Below, piece after piece: positions 11,572 to 23,158 of a stretch of 64,000 nt of DNA. Source of the DNA: Salvelinus alpinus (taxonomy: Eukaryota; Chordata; Actinopteri; Salmoniformes; Salmonidae); contig NC_092096.1 of the NCBI RefSeq assembly GCF_045679555.1, positions 22,351,211-22,415,210 on the forward strand, written 5' to 3'. The notes under the pieces are model-generated. The model had not been told where the DNA came from. It was given only the letters and a program-made list of their open reading frames with translations, and ran no database searches. The position numbers and the translations under genes are program-made. The number at the start of each line of letters is the position of its first letter. Within the stretch, counting starts at the first letter, position 1.

Positions 11572-11762
11572 CTGAGGTGATCGGAGTGCATGTGGCTGAT
11601 GTAGATGAGGTCGGCCATGCGCAGCCTCTCCATGGAGTCAGCAGGGGGCTCGTGGAGCAGCCACCAGCCCCTGGCGAAGGCCGGACCCGTCAGCCAGGGG
11701 TCGAATATCATCTTCTTCCCCCCTAGCTGGAGCTCCATGCATGCATGGGTGAGGTAGGTCAC
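11572..11762 (-). CDS. cmah: cmah exon 4 (metallo-beta-lactamase motif)
   Basis: A 191-bp exon from VTYLTHACMELQL to ISHMHSDHL. It carries the conserved FDPWL and FARGWWLLHEPP segments and the HxHxDH motif expected to bind a metal. The donor CAG/GTATGTAG directly adjoins a tandem array that repeats the same donor. Confidence 0.93.
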
Positions 11763-12140
11763 CTGGAGGAACATGAAGGTCGAGTTGAGCGGAGAATCTT
11801 GTCGCCCGACGTGCTATCTTTTTAGATTTGCGTGCGGCGCGTTTGACCATCAATCACATTGATATAAATATCCTGTCGGCCATATGGGGAAACACTCAGA
11901 GGTGTCGGAGTTGGGACTGTCGTTTCTGTGTCTCTGGAATTTAAATGAACACATAGGAGAGATGGTCAAAAGTCATCTGTGACCAACTGTCACTCAGAGT
12001 CCCAGCAATGTGTCCTGCACTGTTTTTGGGCATGGCTGTGATCGGAGGTCTATCCCAATACGTCATCTAGAATCTTGGATGGCGGTTGGTGAAAGCTTTC
12101 AACCTTTGCCCATCTCCCTTATGTGTCCCAGGCTTAAGTT

Positions 12141-12246
12141 TTGCACTGCAGCCTTTCAGGTGAGAACACACCCTCAGATCTCACATTATAAAGCTTGGCA
12201 CTGCAGCCTTTCAGGTGAGAACACACCCTCAGATCTCACATTATAA
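12141..12246. repeat. Two-copy tandem duplication, about 54 bp
   Basis: The segment GCACTGCAGCCTTTCAGGTG and on to CAGATCTCACATTATAAA is present twice in a row, nearly identical. It lies in the intron between cmah exons 3 and 4. No function is apparent. Confidence 0.85.
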
Positions 12247-12648
12247 AAATGGTGATGAGATCAAAGATCAGTCAAAGATTTTATAGACACACAACTCGGT
12301 TATCATTTTAAGGCTAATATTTTATTCACTCCGGGTAATTACTAACTGCCTTGGATCATAGCTAGTGTTTGTGTTCTTGTCACAAATTTGTGACTAAACA
12401 TGGGAATGTGTTCCAGATTAGTTTCAACCAGCCTGGTGAAGACATCTTTTTCATGACGAGACCAAAATCACAACCAGATAAACATATTTTTCTGACCTTA
12501 ACAAAACGTCTTTATACAACCAGTATACATCCTGACCATGACGTCATGTAAGATGTCATAATGTAATTGCAACCAGTTTTGCCCACTGGGAAAGGCCTCA
12601 GATCTGTCCAGCCGTGGGTGTGTGGTGTGTGTGACGCGCTGTACTCAC

Positions 12649-12758
12649 AGTCACCTCTCCCTCCTGCAGTTCCTGTGGATCCTGAGGGTCTGCCAACCAG
12701 GGTTCCCAGACGATCACCTCCACGAGCTGAAGACCACCCTCGTCCGTCATCACAACGT
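12649..12758 (-). CDS. cmah: cmah exon 3
   Basis: A 110-bp exon encoding DVVMTDEGGLQLVEVIVWEP and on to QEGEVT. Its donor is GTGAGTAC. A 3.8-kb intron separates it from the upstream exon and holds a Sleeping Beauty-type element, a LINE 3' end and a Tc1 copy. Confidence 0.9.
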
Positions 12759-12832
12759 CTGAGTTAGCAAAATCAAGCCAAAGTCAAAACTCTTCCGATG
12801 AATAATCTAATTACTTTTATTTTATTATCTTA

Positions 12833-14338
12833 AGTTGAAGTCGGAAGTTTACATACACCTTAGCCAAATACATTTAAACTCAGTTTCACAATTCCTGACA
12901 TTTAATCCCAGTAAAATTCCCTGTTTTAGGTCAGTTAGGATCACCACTGTATTATAAGAATGTGAAATGTCACAATAATAGTAGAGAGAATGATTTATTT
13001 CAGCTTTTATTTCTTTCATCACATTCCCAGTGGGTCAGAAGTTTACATACACTCAATTAGTATTTGATAGCATTGCCTTTAAAATGTTTAACTTGGGTCA
13101 AATGTTTTGGGTAGCCTTCCACAAGCTTCCCACAATAAGTTGGGTGAATTTTGGCCCATTTCTCCTGACAGTTTGTGTAACTGAGTCAGGTTTGTAGGCC
13201 TCCTTGCTCATACATGCTTTTTCAGTTCTGCCCACACATTTTCTATAGGATTGCAGTCAGGGCTTTGTGATGGCCACTCCAATACCTTGACTTTTTTGTC
13301 CTTAAGCCATTTTGCCACAACTTTGGAAGTATGCTTGGGGTCATTGTCCATTTGGAAGACCCATTTGCGACCAAGCTTTAACTTCCTGACTGATGTCTTG
13401 AGATGTTGCTTCAATATATCCACATAATTTTCCATCTTCATGATGCCATCTATTTGTGAAGTGCACAAGTCCCTCCTGCAGCAAAGCTCCCACACAACAT
13501 GCTGCCACCCGTGCTTCACAGTTGGGATGCTGTTCTTCGGCTTGCAAGCCTCCCTCCTTTCCTCCAAACATAACGATGGTCATTATGGCCAAGCAGTTCT
13601 ATTATTGTTTCATCAGACCAAAGGACATTTCTCCAAAAAGTACAATCTTTGTCCCCATGTGCAGTTGCAAACTGTAGTCTGGCTTTTTTATGGCGGTTGG
13701 AGCAATTGCTTCTTCCTTGCTGAGCGGCCTTTCAGGTTATGTCAATATAGGACTCGTTTTACTGTGGATATAGATAATTTTCCTGAGCAGTATGACGGCT
13801 GCGTGGTTCCATGGTGTTTATACTTGCGTACTATTGTTTATACAGATGAACGTGGTACCTTCAGCCGTTTGGAAATTACTCCCAAGGATGAACCTGACTT
13901 GTGGAGGTCTACAATTTTTTTTCTGAGGTCTTGGCTGATTTCTTTTGATTTCCCCATGATGTCAAGCAACAAGGCACTGAGTTTGAAGGTAGGCCTTGAA
14001 ACATCCACAGGTGCACCTCCAATTGACTCAAATTATGTCAATTAACCTATCAGTAGCTTCTAAAGCCATGACATAATTTTCTGGAATTTCCCAAGCTGTT
14101 TAAAGGCACAGTCAACTTAGTGTATGTAAACTTCTGACCCACTAGAATTGTGATACAGTGAATTATAAGTGAAACAATCTGTCTGTAAACAATTGTTGGA
14201 AAGATTGTGTCCTGCACAAAGTAGATATCCTAATTGACTTGCCAAAACTATAGTTTGTTAACAAGAAATGTGTCGATGGTTGAAAAACAAGTTCTAGTTA
14301 CTCCAACCTAAGTGTATGTAAACTTCTGACTTCAACCG
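12833..14338 (-). mobile_element. Sleeping Beauty-type Tc1 transposon, copy 2
   Basis: Same family as the copy at 8864, with ends AGTTGAAGTCGGAAGTTTAC (first base lost) and CTGACTTCAACCG, flanked by TA. It is about 1.5 kb, with more internal deletions than copy 1. It lies in the cmah intron between exons 2 and 3, in the same orientation as copy 1. Confidence 0.92.
13208..13990 (-). pseudogene. Sleeping Beauty-type transposase remnant
   Basis: The minus-strand frame 13567-13208 covers part of the catalytic core with [20 protein letters not shown] and QSPDCNPIENVWAELKK. The N-terminal part up to about 13990 is broken by indels. As in copy 1, Met replaces the His before DNDPKHT. It is inactive. 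Confidence 0.85.
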
Positions 14339-14628
14339 TACATATAGACATATTAAACATCTGACTTATTATTTACATTGTGTTCCTCATGTCATTTTTA
14401 GACGGCCGAAGGAATGGACAGCTGGAGCTGGGCACTCAACCAACAGGACGCTGAACAGCGTCTACCTCCACTTCATAAGACTGCTAAATAGTTAGTTAGC
14501 CAATAGCTACCTGGACTATCTGCATTGACCCTTTTTGGACTAACTCTTTTGACTCATCACATACGCTGCTGTTACTGTTTATTATCTATCCTGTTGCCTA
14601 GTCACTTTACCTCACCTGTGTGTACATA

Positions 14629-16210
14629 CAGTAGGGAGAACAAGTATTTGATACACTGTCGATTTTGCAGGTTTTCCTACTTACAAAGCATGTAGAGGTC
14701 TGTAATTTTTATCATAGGTACACTTCAACTGTGAGAGACGGAATCTAAAACAAAAATCCAGAAGATCACATTGTATGATTTTTAAGTAATTAATTTGCAT
14801 TTTTTTGCATGACATAAGTATTTGATCACCTACCAACCAGTAAAATTCCGGCTCTCACAGACCTGTTCGTTTTTCTTCAAGAAGTCCTCCTGTTCTCCAC
14901 TCATTACCTGTATTAACTGCACCTGTTTGAACTCGTTACCTGTATAAAAGACACCTGTCCACACACTCAGACTCCAACCTCTCCACAATGGCCAAGACCA
15001 GAGAGCTGTGTAAGGACATCAGGGATAAAATTGTAGACCTGCACAAGGCTGGGATGGGCTACAGGACAATAGACAGCAGCTTAGTGAGAAGGCAACAACA
15101 GTTGGCGCTATTATTAGAAAATGGAAGAAGTTCAAGATGACGGTCAATCACCCTCGGTCTGGGGCTCCATGCAAGATCTCACCTCGTGGGGCATCAATGA
15201 TCATGAGGAAGGTGAGGGATCAGCCCAGAACTACACGGCAGGACCTGGTCAATGACCTGAAGAGAGCTGGGATAACAAGCTCAAAGAAAACCATGAGTAA
15301 CACACTACGCCGTCATGGATTAAAATCCTGTAGCACACCCAAGGTCCCCCTGCTCAAGCCAGCGCATGTCCAGGCCCGTCTGAAGTTTCCAATGACCATC
15401 TGGATGATCCAGAGGAGGAATGGGAGAAGGTTGTGGTCTGATGACACAAATAGAGCTTTTTGGTCTAAACTCCACTCGCCGTGTTTGGAGGAAGAAGGAT
15501 GAGTACAACCACAAGAACACCATCCCAAGCATGGAGGTGGAAACATCATTCTTTGGGGCTGCTTTTCTGCAAAGGGGACAGGACGACTGCACCGTATTGA
15601 GGGGAGGATGGATGGGGCCATGTATCGCGAGATCTTGGCCAACAACCTCCTTCCCTCAGTAAGAGCATTGAAGATGGGTCGTGGCTGGGTCTTCCAGCAT
15701 GACAACGACCCGAAACACACAGCCAGGGCAACTAAGGAGTGGCTCCGTAAGAAGCATCTCAAGGTCCTGGAGTGGCCTAGCCAGTCTCCAGACCTGAACC
15801 CAATAGAAAATCTTTGGAGGAAGCTGAAAGTTCGTATTGCCCAGCGACAGCCCAGAAACCTGAAGGATCTGGAGAAGGTCTGTATGGAGGAGTGGGCCAA
15901 AATCCCTGCTGCAGTGTGTGCAAACCTGGTCAAGAACTACAGGAAACGTATGATCTCTGTAATTGCAAACAAAGGTTTCTGTACCAAATATTAAGTTCTG
16001 CTTTTCTGGTGTATCAAATACTTATGTCATGCAATAAAATGCAAATGAATTACTTAAAAATCATACAATGTGATTTTCTGGATTTTTGTTTTAGATTCCG
16101 TCTCTCACAGTTGAAGTGTACCTATGATAAAAATTACAGACCTCTACATGCTTTGTAAGTAGGAAAACCTGCAAAATCGGCAGTGTATCAAATACTTGTT
16201 CTCCCCACTG
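14629..16210 (+). mobile_element. Tc1-like transposon (AGAACAAGTATTTGATA family)
   Basis: Ends CAGTAGGGAGAACAAGTATT and the complement of CAGTGGGGAGAACAAGTATT, flanked by TA, with long inverted arms that also contain an internal copy of AAGTATTTGAT (IR/DR type). It is inserted into a LINE 3' UTR. A sister copy lies at 20783-22399. Confidence 0.93.
14988..15994 (+). pseudogene. Tc1-like transposase, frameshifted
   Basis: It starts ATGGCCAAGACCAGAGAG and ends GFCTKY. Open parts are 15137-15502 (DNA-binding domain to the core) and 15608-15994, which has [20 protein letters not shown] and [15 protein letters not shown] with the second catalytic Asp and the Glu. Small deletions (near 15075, 15390, 15435 and 15525) shift the frame, and the first Asp region is disrupted. 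It is inactive. Confidence 0.9.
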
Positions 16211-16612
16211 TATCTACCTCAATTACCTCATACCCCTGCACATCGACTCAGTACTGGTACCCCATGTTTATAACCAAGTTATCATTGACTCTGTACTGGT
16301 ACCCCGTGTATATAACCAAGTTAGTTACTCATTTATTCCTCCTGTTATTATCTTTCTATGATGTCTTTTCTCTCTGCATTGTTGGGAAGAGCCAGTAAGT
16401 AAGCATTTCACTGTTAGTCTACATCTGTTGTTTACGAAGCATGTGACGTAACATTTGATGATCAGTATCACACAATGTGTACAAATATACACAAGTTGTC
16501 AGAAAACACAAAAGATTAGACATACCCTTACATATGACCTTAAATGGCAAATAGACTAATTCAAAAGCCATTCAATAACCTTTCAGTTTGAGAAAATGGC
16601 AGCTCAACTTAC

Positions 16613-16704
16613 CCAGCTCATCCTGTGTGAAGCTGTCGGGAGGGTTCACATACTGCATAGTTGAGACGTTCAGCTTCCAGTAGTGTTTTGTACATTGGAC
16701 CGTC
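16613..16704 (-). CDS. cmah: cmah exon, Rieske second half
   Basis: This 92-bp exon encodes TVQCTKHYWKLNVSTM with Rieske Cys73 and His76, then VNPPDSFTQDEL. Its donor is GTAAGTTG. The phase fits both neighbours. Confidence 0.92.
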
Positions 16705-16767
16705 CTGTATCAGAAAAACCTTTCAGTCCCATTGAATAGATATGTTATATCTAAGCCTCAGTATTAA

Positions 16768-16926
16768 AGAGGAAGTTCAGGATTTTACAACTTGATGTTA
16801 GATGGTTCCTCAGCCTGAAAGTAATCTATGGGCCAGGAGAAACTGTAATCCATGGTTCGGTATTCTCTAAACAGCCGCTACAAACTCCAGCTACCTTTAG
16901 TTGTAGAGTCCTGAACTTCCCCTTTA
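16768..16926. repeat. Fold-back MITE next to the cmah exon 1 donor
   Basis: Inverted ends TTAAAGAGGAAGTTCAGGAT and GTCCTGAACTTCCCCTTTAA are nearly perfect complements. The right end is only 4 bases from the donor GTAAGTA of the first cmah coding exon. The outer TTAA could mark a piggyBac-type target, but this is not certain. Confidence 0.75.
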
Positions 16927-16937
16927 AGTCTACTTAC

Positions 16938-17164
16938 CTTCCATCTAAGTCCTCTATGTCTTTGATGAACAGGCCTCCTTGGTGTTTGCATTGGCTCTTG
17001 CAGGCCTTCAGCTCTCCATTTTCTTTGTATATGATGTAGCACTTGCCATCATCTGGGCTCTTCTTAAAGTTGATGCCATCTTTGAGTGAGAACACTGCCT
17101 CAGAGTCCAGGGACAGAACTGTCTTTGAAGACTGGGCTGTCATTTGAGTGGTGGAATTGAAGTG
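16938..17164 (-). CDS. cmah: cmah first coding exon (Rieske, first half)
   Basis: Acceptor CTCATCAG precedes 21 bases of 5' UTR. The ATG at 17143-17141 opens a frame of 68 codons plus 2 bases, ending at donor GTAAGTA (16931-16937). It carries CKHQGG with Rieske residues Cys52 and His54. The acceptor implies at least one noncoding exon upstream, not identified here. Confidence 0.92.
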
Positions 17165-17624
17165 CTGATGAGAAAAGTAGGGGAGTATAAGTGGATGGTA
17201 CTCGTAAGAAGAATTGACAGGTGAACAAAACAGTCATAGATAAAGGCAACAAAATCTATCCAGTATATTACAAGTTGCAACAGGGAGATACTTCCAGCAC
17301 AGAACCAGAGAAAATGTCTAACTGGCCTTATATCCTATTCAGCAGACAACTGTTCTGTAAACATCAGCCCCAGAAGCTTGTGGGAAGCCCAAACAAAAGT
17401 AAGTGACATTGCTACAGAATCACAGTGTTCCGACAATACAATAATAATCAGTGTCCTCGGTCCTTGTATCTCCAGTCTGGCATCAAACACTATCAACAGA
17501 TGTGAGTTTAATCCATAACATACAGCATCGAGGCAAGTGACCATTGTCGTGGAGAATCGTCTCAGAAATATAACACTTGTGAATTCAATATAGGCTTTTA
17601 AAACAAATATATCAGAAGCCTAGA
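17165..17624. other. Upstream cmah intron, nothing recognised
   Basis: This is the stretch upstream of the cmah first-coding-exon acceptor. I see no conserved coding block, no terminal repeats and no clear promoter. A noncoding first exon could lie here or further right. Confidence 0.4.
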
Positions 17625-18211
17625 TTGTCCGCGGAACACACACTGTCTCAGAGTACTGGAGGTCATTTTGCAGGGCTCTGGCAGTGCTACTCCTTGCACA
17701 AAGGCGGAGGTAGCGGTCCTGCTGCTGGGTTGTTGCCCTCCTACGGCCTCCTCCACGTCTCCTGATGTACTGGCCTGTCTCCTGGTAGCGCCTCCATGCT
17801 CTGGACACTACGCTGACAGACACAGCAAACCTTCTTGCCACAGCTCGCATTGATGTGCCATCCTGGATGAGCTGCACTACCTGAGCCACTTGTGTGGGTT
17901 GTAGACTCCGTCTCATGCTACCACTAGTGAGAGCACCGCCAGCATTCAAGTGACCAAATCATCAGCCAGGAAGCATAGGAATTGAGAAGTGGTGTGTGGT
18001 CACCACCTGCAGAATCACTCTTTTATTGGGAGTGTCTTGCTAATTGCCTATAATTTCCTCCTTTTGTCTATTCCATTTGCACAACAGCATGTGAAATGTA
18101 TTGTCAATCAGTGTTGCTTCCTAAGTGGACAGTTTGATTTCACAGAAGTGTGATTGACTTGGAGTTACATTGTGTTGTTTAAGTGTTCCCTTTATTTTTT
18201 TGAGCAGTGTA
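17625..18211 (-). mobile_element. Tc1/mariner-like transposon, 5' fragment
   Basis: The terminal sequence near 18211 (on the minus strand TACACTGCTCAAAAAAATAA) is followed by an open frame from 17949 down to 17640. That frame starts in [20 protein letters not shown] and continues [20 protein letters not shown], a helix-turn-helix of the Tc1 type. The catalytic core and the other end are absent. Confidence 0.8.
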
Positions 18212-18593
18212 TGTATTATGCCTATAGTCCATCTGTTGGTCATTTGGGTGGCACCCTCCTTTGTCTCCCTCTGACCTCGGTATGTCCAGCTATCCTTTGC
18301 ACTCATGGCCTTGCTTTCCTGTCCTATACATTAGACAATGCACTTTAAGTGACGCCTTTTCCTCTATACCCTAAGCCATTATGTCTGTTATGTCTTGGTT
18401 TCCTGTTCCCTCCAGCCTGTGGCCATTACCTCAAGTCTGCTATTCTTTTCTTGTGGTCTAATGTACACCTGTCTTGCTCATTAGTGTCATATCTGTCTCT
18501 ATATGTAACAATAACTACTACACCATCAACTCGAGTATCAGAAACAAAACACTGGAAATCATGTATTACAGAAAGGGGAAATATATGAATATG

Positions 18594-19070
18594 CGGTAAC
18601 ACTACTTGACACCTAGTGTCATAACACGGTCATAATCATGTCATACTATGTCATAACATCTGACATAACTTGTCATATGCTCATAACACTGTTCCATATG
18701 TTTAGACCTGTTGTGACATATTACAATATTTTATGGGTGGTTATGACACAAGTTTCAAAACCCACAAAACCTACCACACAAGGCAAAACATTCCATTACA
18801 CCATAGCCTATGTGTCAACAGTATTTTTTTAAATTGACCATATTAAATTATCATTGTAATTGCGCACAACATTATGTCAGACATGCACTTACCCCAATGC
18901 TCTGTTTCTGATGACTGGGATGAATGCAAGAGCAGAAGCAGGACAAGACACCCTCTGACAGATAACTGATATAAGGGCATGTACGTGACAGGCCCATCTG
19001 GCGTATATGATTATGGTCATAATGCTTCTTGACAGTCTCAAAGTGTATTTTCTTAGTCCAAGTAAAGTGA
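18594..19070. repeat. Possible degenerate TIR repeat rich in GTCATAA
   Basis: The left part repeats TGTCATAACA-type motifs many times (18618-18750). The right part ends in a CCAAGTAAAGTGACA stretch that partly complements the left GTAACACTACTTGACAC. This fits a decayed fold-back element, but the ends are poorly matched. Confidence 0.35.
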
Positions 19071-19317
19071 CACAGGATGGTCACATTGTCATAAAGTGTA
19101 TTTTCTACAAGTTGTTTAAAATATGATAGAGTGAGAGACCTGAACCTACATTTTAGACAATAGCACAGATTCAAAGAACGAAACATTATACCGTTATATT
19201 TACATGTTCATGGTTAGTTCAAATGATTATCTAAATTCAAACAAATGTCAGTTCCTCATAGAGTACTGTGACACTTTGGGAACTAAATATTACATTGCAA
19301 TGTATGGAATTATCAGG

Positions 19318-20052
19318 AGCAGACCTGGGTACAAATATATGCGTATTTATATTTAAAAAAACGTATTTTATGTGTGAATATGAGTTGGTCAAAATTCGCT
19401 ACCTCTTAACATTTCCTACAAATAGCTTACTTGTAACGGCTGTTGGTGGAAGAAGGAGTGGACCAAAACGCAGCGTTGTAAGTGTCCATGTTAATATTTA
19501 TTTTAACTCAGAACACTAAAACAAAATAACAAAATTAGACCAACACGAAACAGTTCTGTCTGGTGCAGACAGAGACAGAAAACAACCCACAAACACAGGT
19601 GGGAACAGGCTACCTAAGTATGATTCTCAGAGACAACGATAGACAGCTGCCTCTGATTGGGAACCATACCAGGCCAAACACAGAAATATAAAAAAATACA
19701 AAGTACATAGAACACCAGACATTGAATGCCCACCCAAACTCACGCCCTGACCAACCAAAATAGACATAAAAAGGATCTCCAAGGTTAGGGCGTGACACTA
19801 CTATCTGAAAACAATTTTCAAATATAATTTCCAAACACATTCTTCCAAATACTCTAGGAACAAACAGAAAGCAGGTTCAAATGCATAGAGTATCTCAATA
19901 TTTTTATATTTCAATATTTTCAAATGCAGAAAAATGCTTTTGAAGTTTATTCCCAAATACATTCCAATATTCAACTACTTGTATTTAAGTAAATACTTAC
20001 TTCAAAATGTCTTTGAAAGTTATTGAAATACCCCAAATTTGAACCTGGGTCT
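19318..20052. repeat. MITE split by a solo LTR
   Basis: Inverted ends AGCAGACCTGGGTACAAAT and ATTTGAACCTGGGTCTGATT flank AT-rich DNA. The solo LTR at 19432-19797 sits inside. The layout implies a MITE first and the LTR element later. Confidence 0.6.
19432..19797 (-). repeat. Solo LTR, minus orientation
   Basis: A 366-bp unit that on the minus strand starts TGTCACGCCCTAACCTTG and ends CAACAGCCGTTACA. The flanks TTACT and CTACT form a diverged 5-bp target duplication. The family is shared with copies at 1890-2376, 20573-22575 and 24769-30294. No internal region remains. Confidence 0.8.
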
Positions 20053-20059
20053 GATTAGG

Positions 20060-20572
20060 AGACTATTTTTGGGTTGTAAGAGCAATCAACCTCAATTCAT
20101 TGTTTTTTTTAAATTTCAGCTCATATGACTGAAATTCATCCAAAGCTAACTTGTATACTTGAAATTCAATTAACAGTTTAATTTATGTAAACTACCATGA
20201 GCAAAATATGTAAATTAGCTAAATGTTTTAATGCTATTAAGTGCTATCCTCTGGGAAAACAATGTACATGTTTGTAGCGAAATAAATGAAATTCAATATT
20301 ATAATGTATTTATGTTAAACTTTTGCCTGTCACCTTTAAACAATGTACAGATCTTAATAGTCACAACATAGCAAATATTAAGAGAGAAGCATAAATACTA
20401 AAGAGCATTACCTTGTTACCTGTTATGTTGACTTGACACATTGGAATTTGAAGTTTAGACCCAGATGAGTCTTTCTTTGTGCATTTGCATTGAGCAGTGA
20501 ACAAATTGTTGGTGCTTAACAAGAAGAAACGAGTGTTTGCCTCAGGAAATCCACTCGAAAGAAAAGAGGTAC
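20060..20572. other. AT-rich spacer, nothing recognised
   Basis: No terminal repeats, conserved coding block or tandem structure is visible. A 92-codon minus-strand open frame here has no recognisable motif and looks like chance. Confidence 0.4.
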
Positions 20573-20782
20573 TGTAACGGCAGCCTTCCCTCTCCACAAG
20601 AAGAGAGGGTGTAACAGGGATCGGACCAACACGCAGCATAGCCAGTGCTCAACATGTTTAATAAAACGATAAACACGATACAAAATAACATGTGGCAAAC
20701 CGATACAGCCCTAGCTGGTGCAGCAAAAACACAAAGACAGGAAACAACCACCCACAAACCCCAACACAAAACAAGCCACCTA

Positions 20783-22399
20783 CAGTGGGGAGAACAAGTA
20801 TTTGATACACTGCCGATTTTGCAGGTTTTCCTACTTACAAAGCATGTAGAGGTCTGTAATTTTTATCATAGGTACACTTCAACTGTGAGAGACGGAATCT
20901 AAAACAAAAATCCAGAAAATCACATTGTATGATTTTTAAGTAATTCATTTGCATTTTATTGCATGACATAAGTATTTGATCACCTACCAACCAGTAAGAA
21001 TTCCGGCTCTCACAGACCTGTTAGTTTTTCTTTAAGAAGCCCTCCTGTTCTCCACTCATTTCCTGTATTAACTGCACCTGTTTGAACTCGTTACCTGTAT
21101 AAAAGACACCTGTCCACACACTCAATCAAACAGACTCCAACCTCTCCACAATGGCCAAGACCAGAGAGCTGTGTAAGGACATCAGGGATAAAATTGTAGA
21201 CCTGCACAAGGCTGGGATGGGCTACAGGACAATAGGCAAGCAGCTTGGTGAGAAGGCAACAACTGTTGGCGCAATTATTAGAAAATAGAAGAAAATAGAA
21301 GAAGTTCAAGATGATGGTCAATCACCCTCGGTCTGGGGCTCCATGCAAGATCTCACCTCGTGGGGCATCAATGATCATGAGGAAGGTGAGGGATCAGCCC
21401 AGAACTACACGGCAGGACCTGGTCAATGACCTGAAGAGAGCTGGGACCACAGTCTCAAAGAAAACCATTAGTAACACACTACGCCGTCATGGATTAAAAT
21501 CCTGCAGCGCACACAAGGTCCCCCTGCTCAAGCAGGCGCATGTCCAGGCCCGTCTGAAGTTTGCCAATGACCATCTGGATGATCCAGAGGAGGAATGGGA
21601 GAAGGTCATGTGGTCTGATGATTCAAAAATAGAGCTTTTTGGTCTAAACTCCACTCGCCGTGTTTGGAGGAAGAAGAAGGATGAGTACAACCCCAAGAAC
21701 ACCATCCCAACCGTGAAGCATGGAGGTGGAAACATCATTCTTTGGGGATGCTTTTCTGCAAAGGGGACAGGACGACTGCACCGTATTGAGGGGAGGATGG
21801 ATGGGGCCATGTATTGCGAGATCTTAGCCAACAACCTCCTTCCCTCAGTAAGAGCATTGATGATGGGTCGTGGCTGGGTCTTCCAGTATGACAACGACCC
21901 GAAACACACAGCCAGGGCAACTAAGGAGTGGCTCCGTAAGAAGTATCTCAAGGTCCTGGAGTGGCCTAGCCAGTCTCCAGACATGAACCCAATAGAAAAT
22001 CTTTGGAGGGAGCTGAAAGTCCGTATTGCCCAGCGACAGCCCCGAAACCTGAAGGATCTGGAGAAGGTCTGTATGGAGGAGTGGGCCAAAATCCCTGCTG
22101 CAGTGTGTGCAAACCTGGTCAAGAACTACAGGAAACGTATGATCTCTGTAATTGCAAACAAACGATTCTGTACCAAATATTAAGTTCTGCTTTTCTGATG
22201 TATCAAATACTTATGTCATGCAATAAAATGCTAATTAATTACTTAAAAATCATACAATGTGATTTTCGGGATTTTTGTTTTAGATTCCGTCTCTCACAGT
22301 TGAAGTGTACCTATGATAAAAATTACAGACCTCTACATGCTTTTTAAGTAGGAAAATCTGCAAAATCGGCAGTGTATCAAATACTTGTTCTCCCCACTG
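20783..22399 (+). mobile_element. Tc1-like transposon, nearly intact
   Basis: A 1617-bp element with ends CAGTGGGGAGAACAAGTATT and their exact complement, flanked by TA. It is the same family as 14629-16210 but better preserved. Long inverted arms carry an inner copy of AAGTATTTGATCACC. It lies inside a solo LTR. Confidence 0.95.
21151..22183 (+). pseudogene. Tc1-like transposase with one early lesion
   Basis: The ATG at 21151 opens the frame, but codon 46 (Trp in relatives) is TAG, next to an 11-bp duplication of AAAATAGAAGA. After that a 290-residue frame (21311-22183) is open. It has the first Asp in [12 protein letters not shown], the second in [18 protein letters not shown] and the Glu in [15 protein letters not shown]. 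The usual HDNDPKHT is YDNDPKHT. This is a recent copy with a single disabling lesion in the DNA-binding part. Confidence 0.92.
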
Positions 22400-22621
22400 T
22401 ATATATGATTCCCAATCAGAGACAACACAAAACACCTGCCTCTGATTGAGAACCATATTAGGCCAAACATAGAAACAGACAAAGTAGACACACAACATAG
22501 AATGCCCACCCAGCTCACGTCCTGACCAACACTAAAACAAGCAAAACACACAAGAACTATGGTCAGAACGTGACAGGTACAGAGAGAGGTGAACAAAGAG
22601 ATTAAAAAGGTGAGATGCCTG

Positions 22622-22895
22622 TACAAGGATAAGGTGCAACAGATAATGTCACAGGGAGACTCTCCAGTACAAGGATAAGGTGCAACAGATAATGTCACAG
22701 GGAGACTCTCCAGTACAAGGATAAGGTGCAACAGATAATGTCACAGGGAGACTCTACAGTACAAGGATAAGGGGCAACAGATAATGTCACAGGGAGACTC
22801 TACAGTACAAGGATAAGGGGCAACAGATAATGTCAGAGAGACTCTCCAGTACAAGGATAAGGGGCAACAGATAATGTCACAGAGAGACTCTGCCT
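22622..22895. repeat. 46-bp tandem repeat inside LINE sequence
   Basis: About six copies of a unit starting TACAAGGATAAGGTGCAACA and ending GGGAGACTCTCCAG. Variants AAGGTG and AAGGGG are grouped in runs, so the array grew by successive duplication. The period is not a multiple of 3, so it breaks the LINE frame. Confidence 0.88.
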
Positions 22896-23158
22896 GGACG
22901 GGCATTAAGAATATGGCAAAAGCCCCCTTCAAAGCGAAGCAATGTATCGATCCCCGCCCGGATTGTTATACCTATCTCAAAAACCTCTCATCCATCTGCA
23001 TCAAATGACTGCAGACCTGTCTCTCTTACCTCTATCTTGATTAAATCTATTGAAAAGATCATCAAGACATACATCATCAACACCACCAGTCACCTTCTTG
23101 ACCCCCTCCAATTTGCATACCGGTCAGAGAGGGGAACAGATGATGCCAACCTCTAGCT

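Larger units (their letters stand above)
14396..16463 (+). mobile_element. LINE 3' end split by a Tc1 element
   Basis: Flanks 14396-14628 and 16211-16463 join into a LINE 3' UTR with TTTATTATCTATCCTGTTGC, GGTACTGGTACCCC-type motifs and GTAAGTAAGCATTTCACTGT near the end. The same 3' UTR is recognisable, massively expanded, at 52100-59442. The copy is 5' truncated. It lies in the cmah intron between exons 2 and 3. Confidence 0.75.
20573..22575 (-). repeat. Solo LTR split by a Tc1 element
   Basis: Parts 20573-20782 and 22400-22575 join into an LTR that on the minus strand starts TGTCACGTTCTGACC and ends CTGCCGTTACA. A perfect 5-bp target duplication GGTAC (20568-20572 and 22576-22580) brackets it. 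The Tc1 element at 20783 is the later insertion. Confidence 0.85.

Noticed and set aside
20361-20769. Minus-strand frames of 60-92 codons as possible cmah 5' exons
   Set aside because: No splice-site context or similarity to the gene. They overlap a solo LTR in part.
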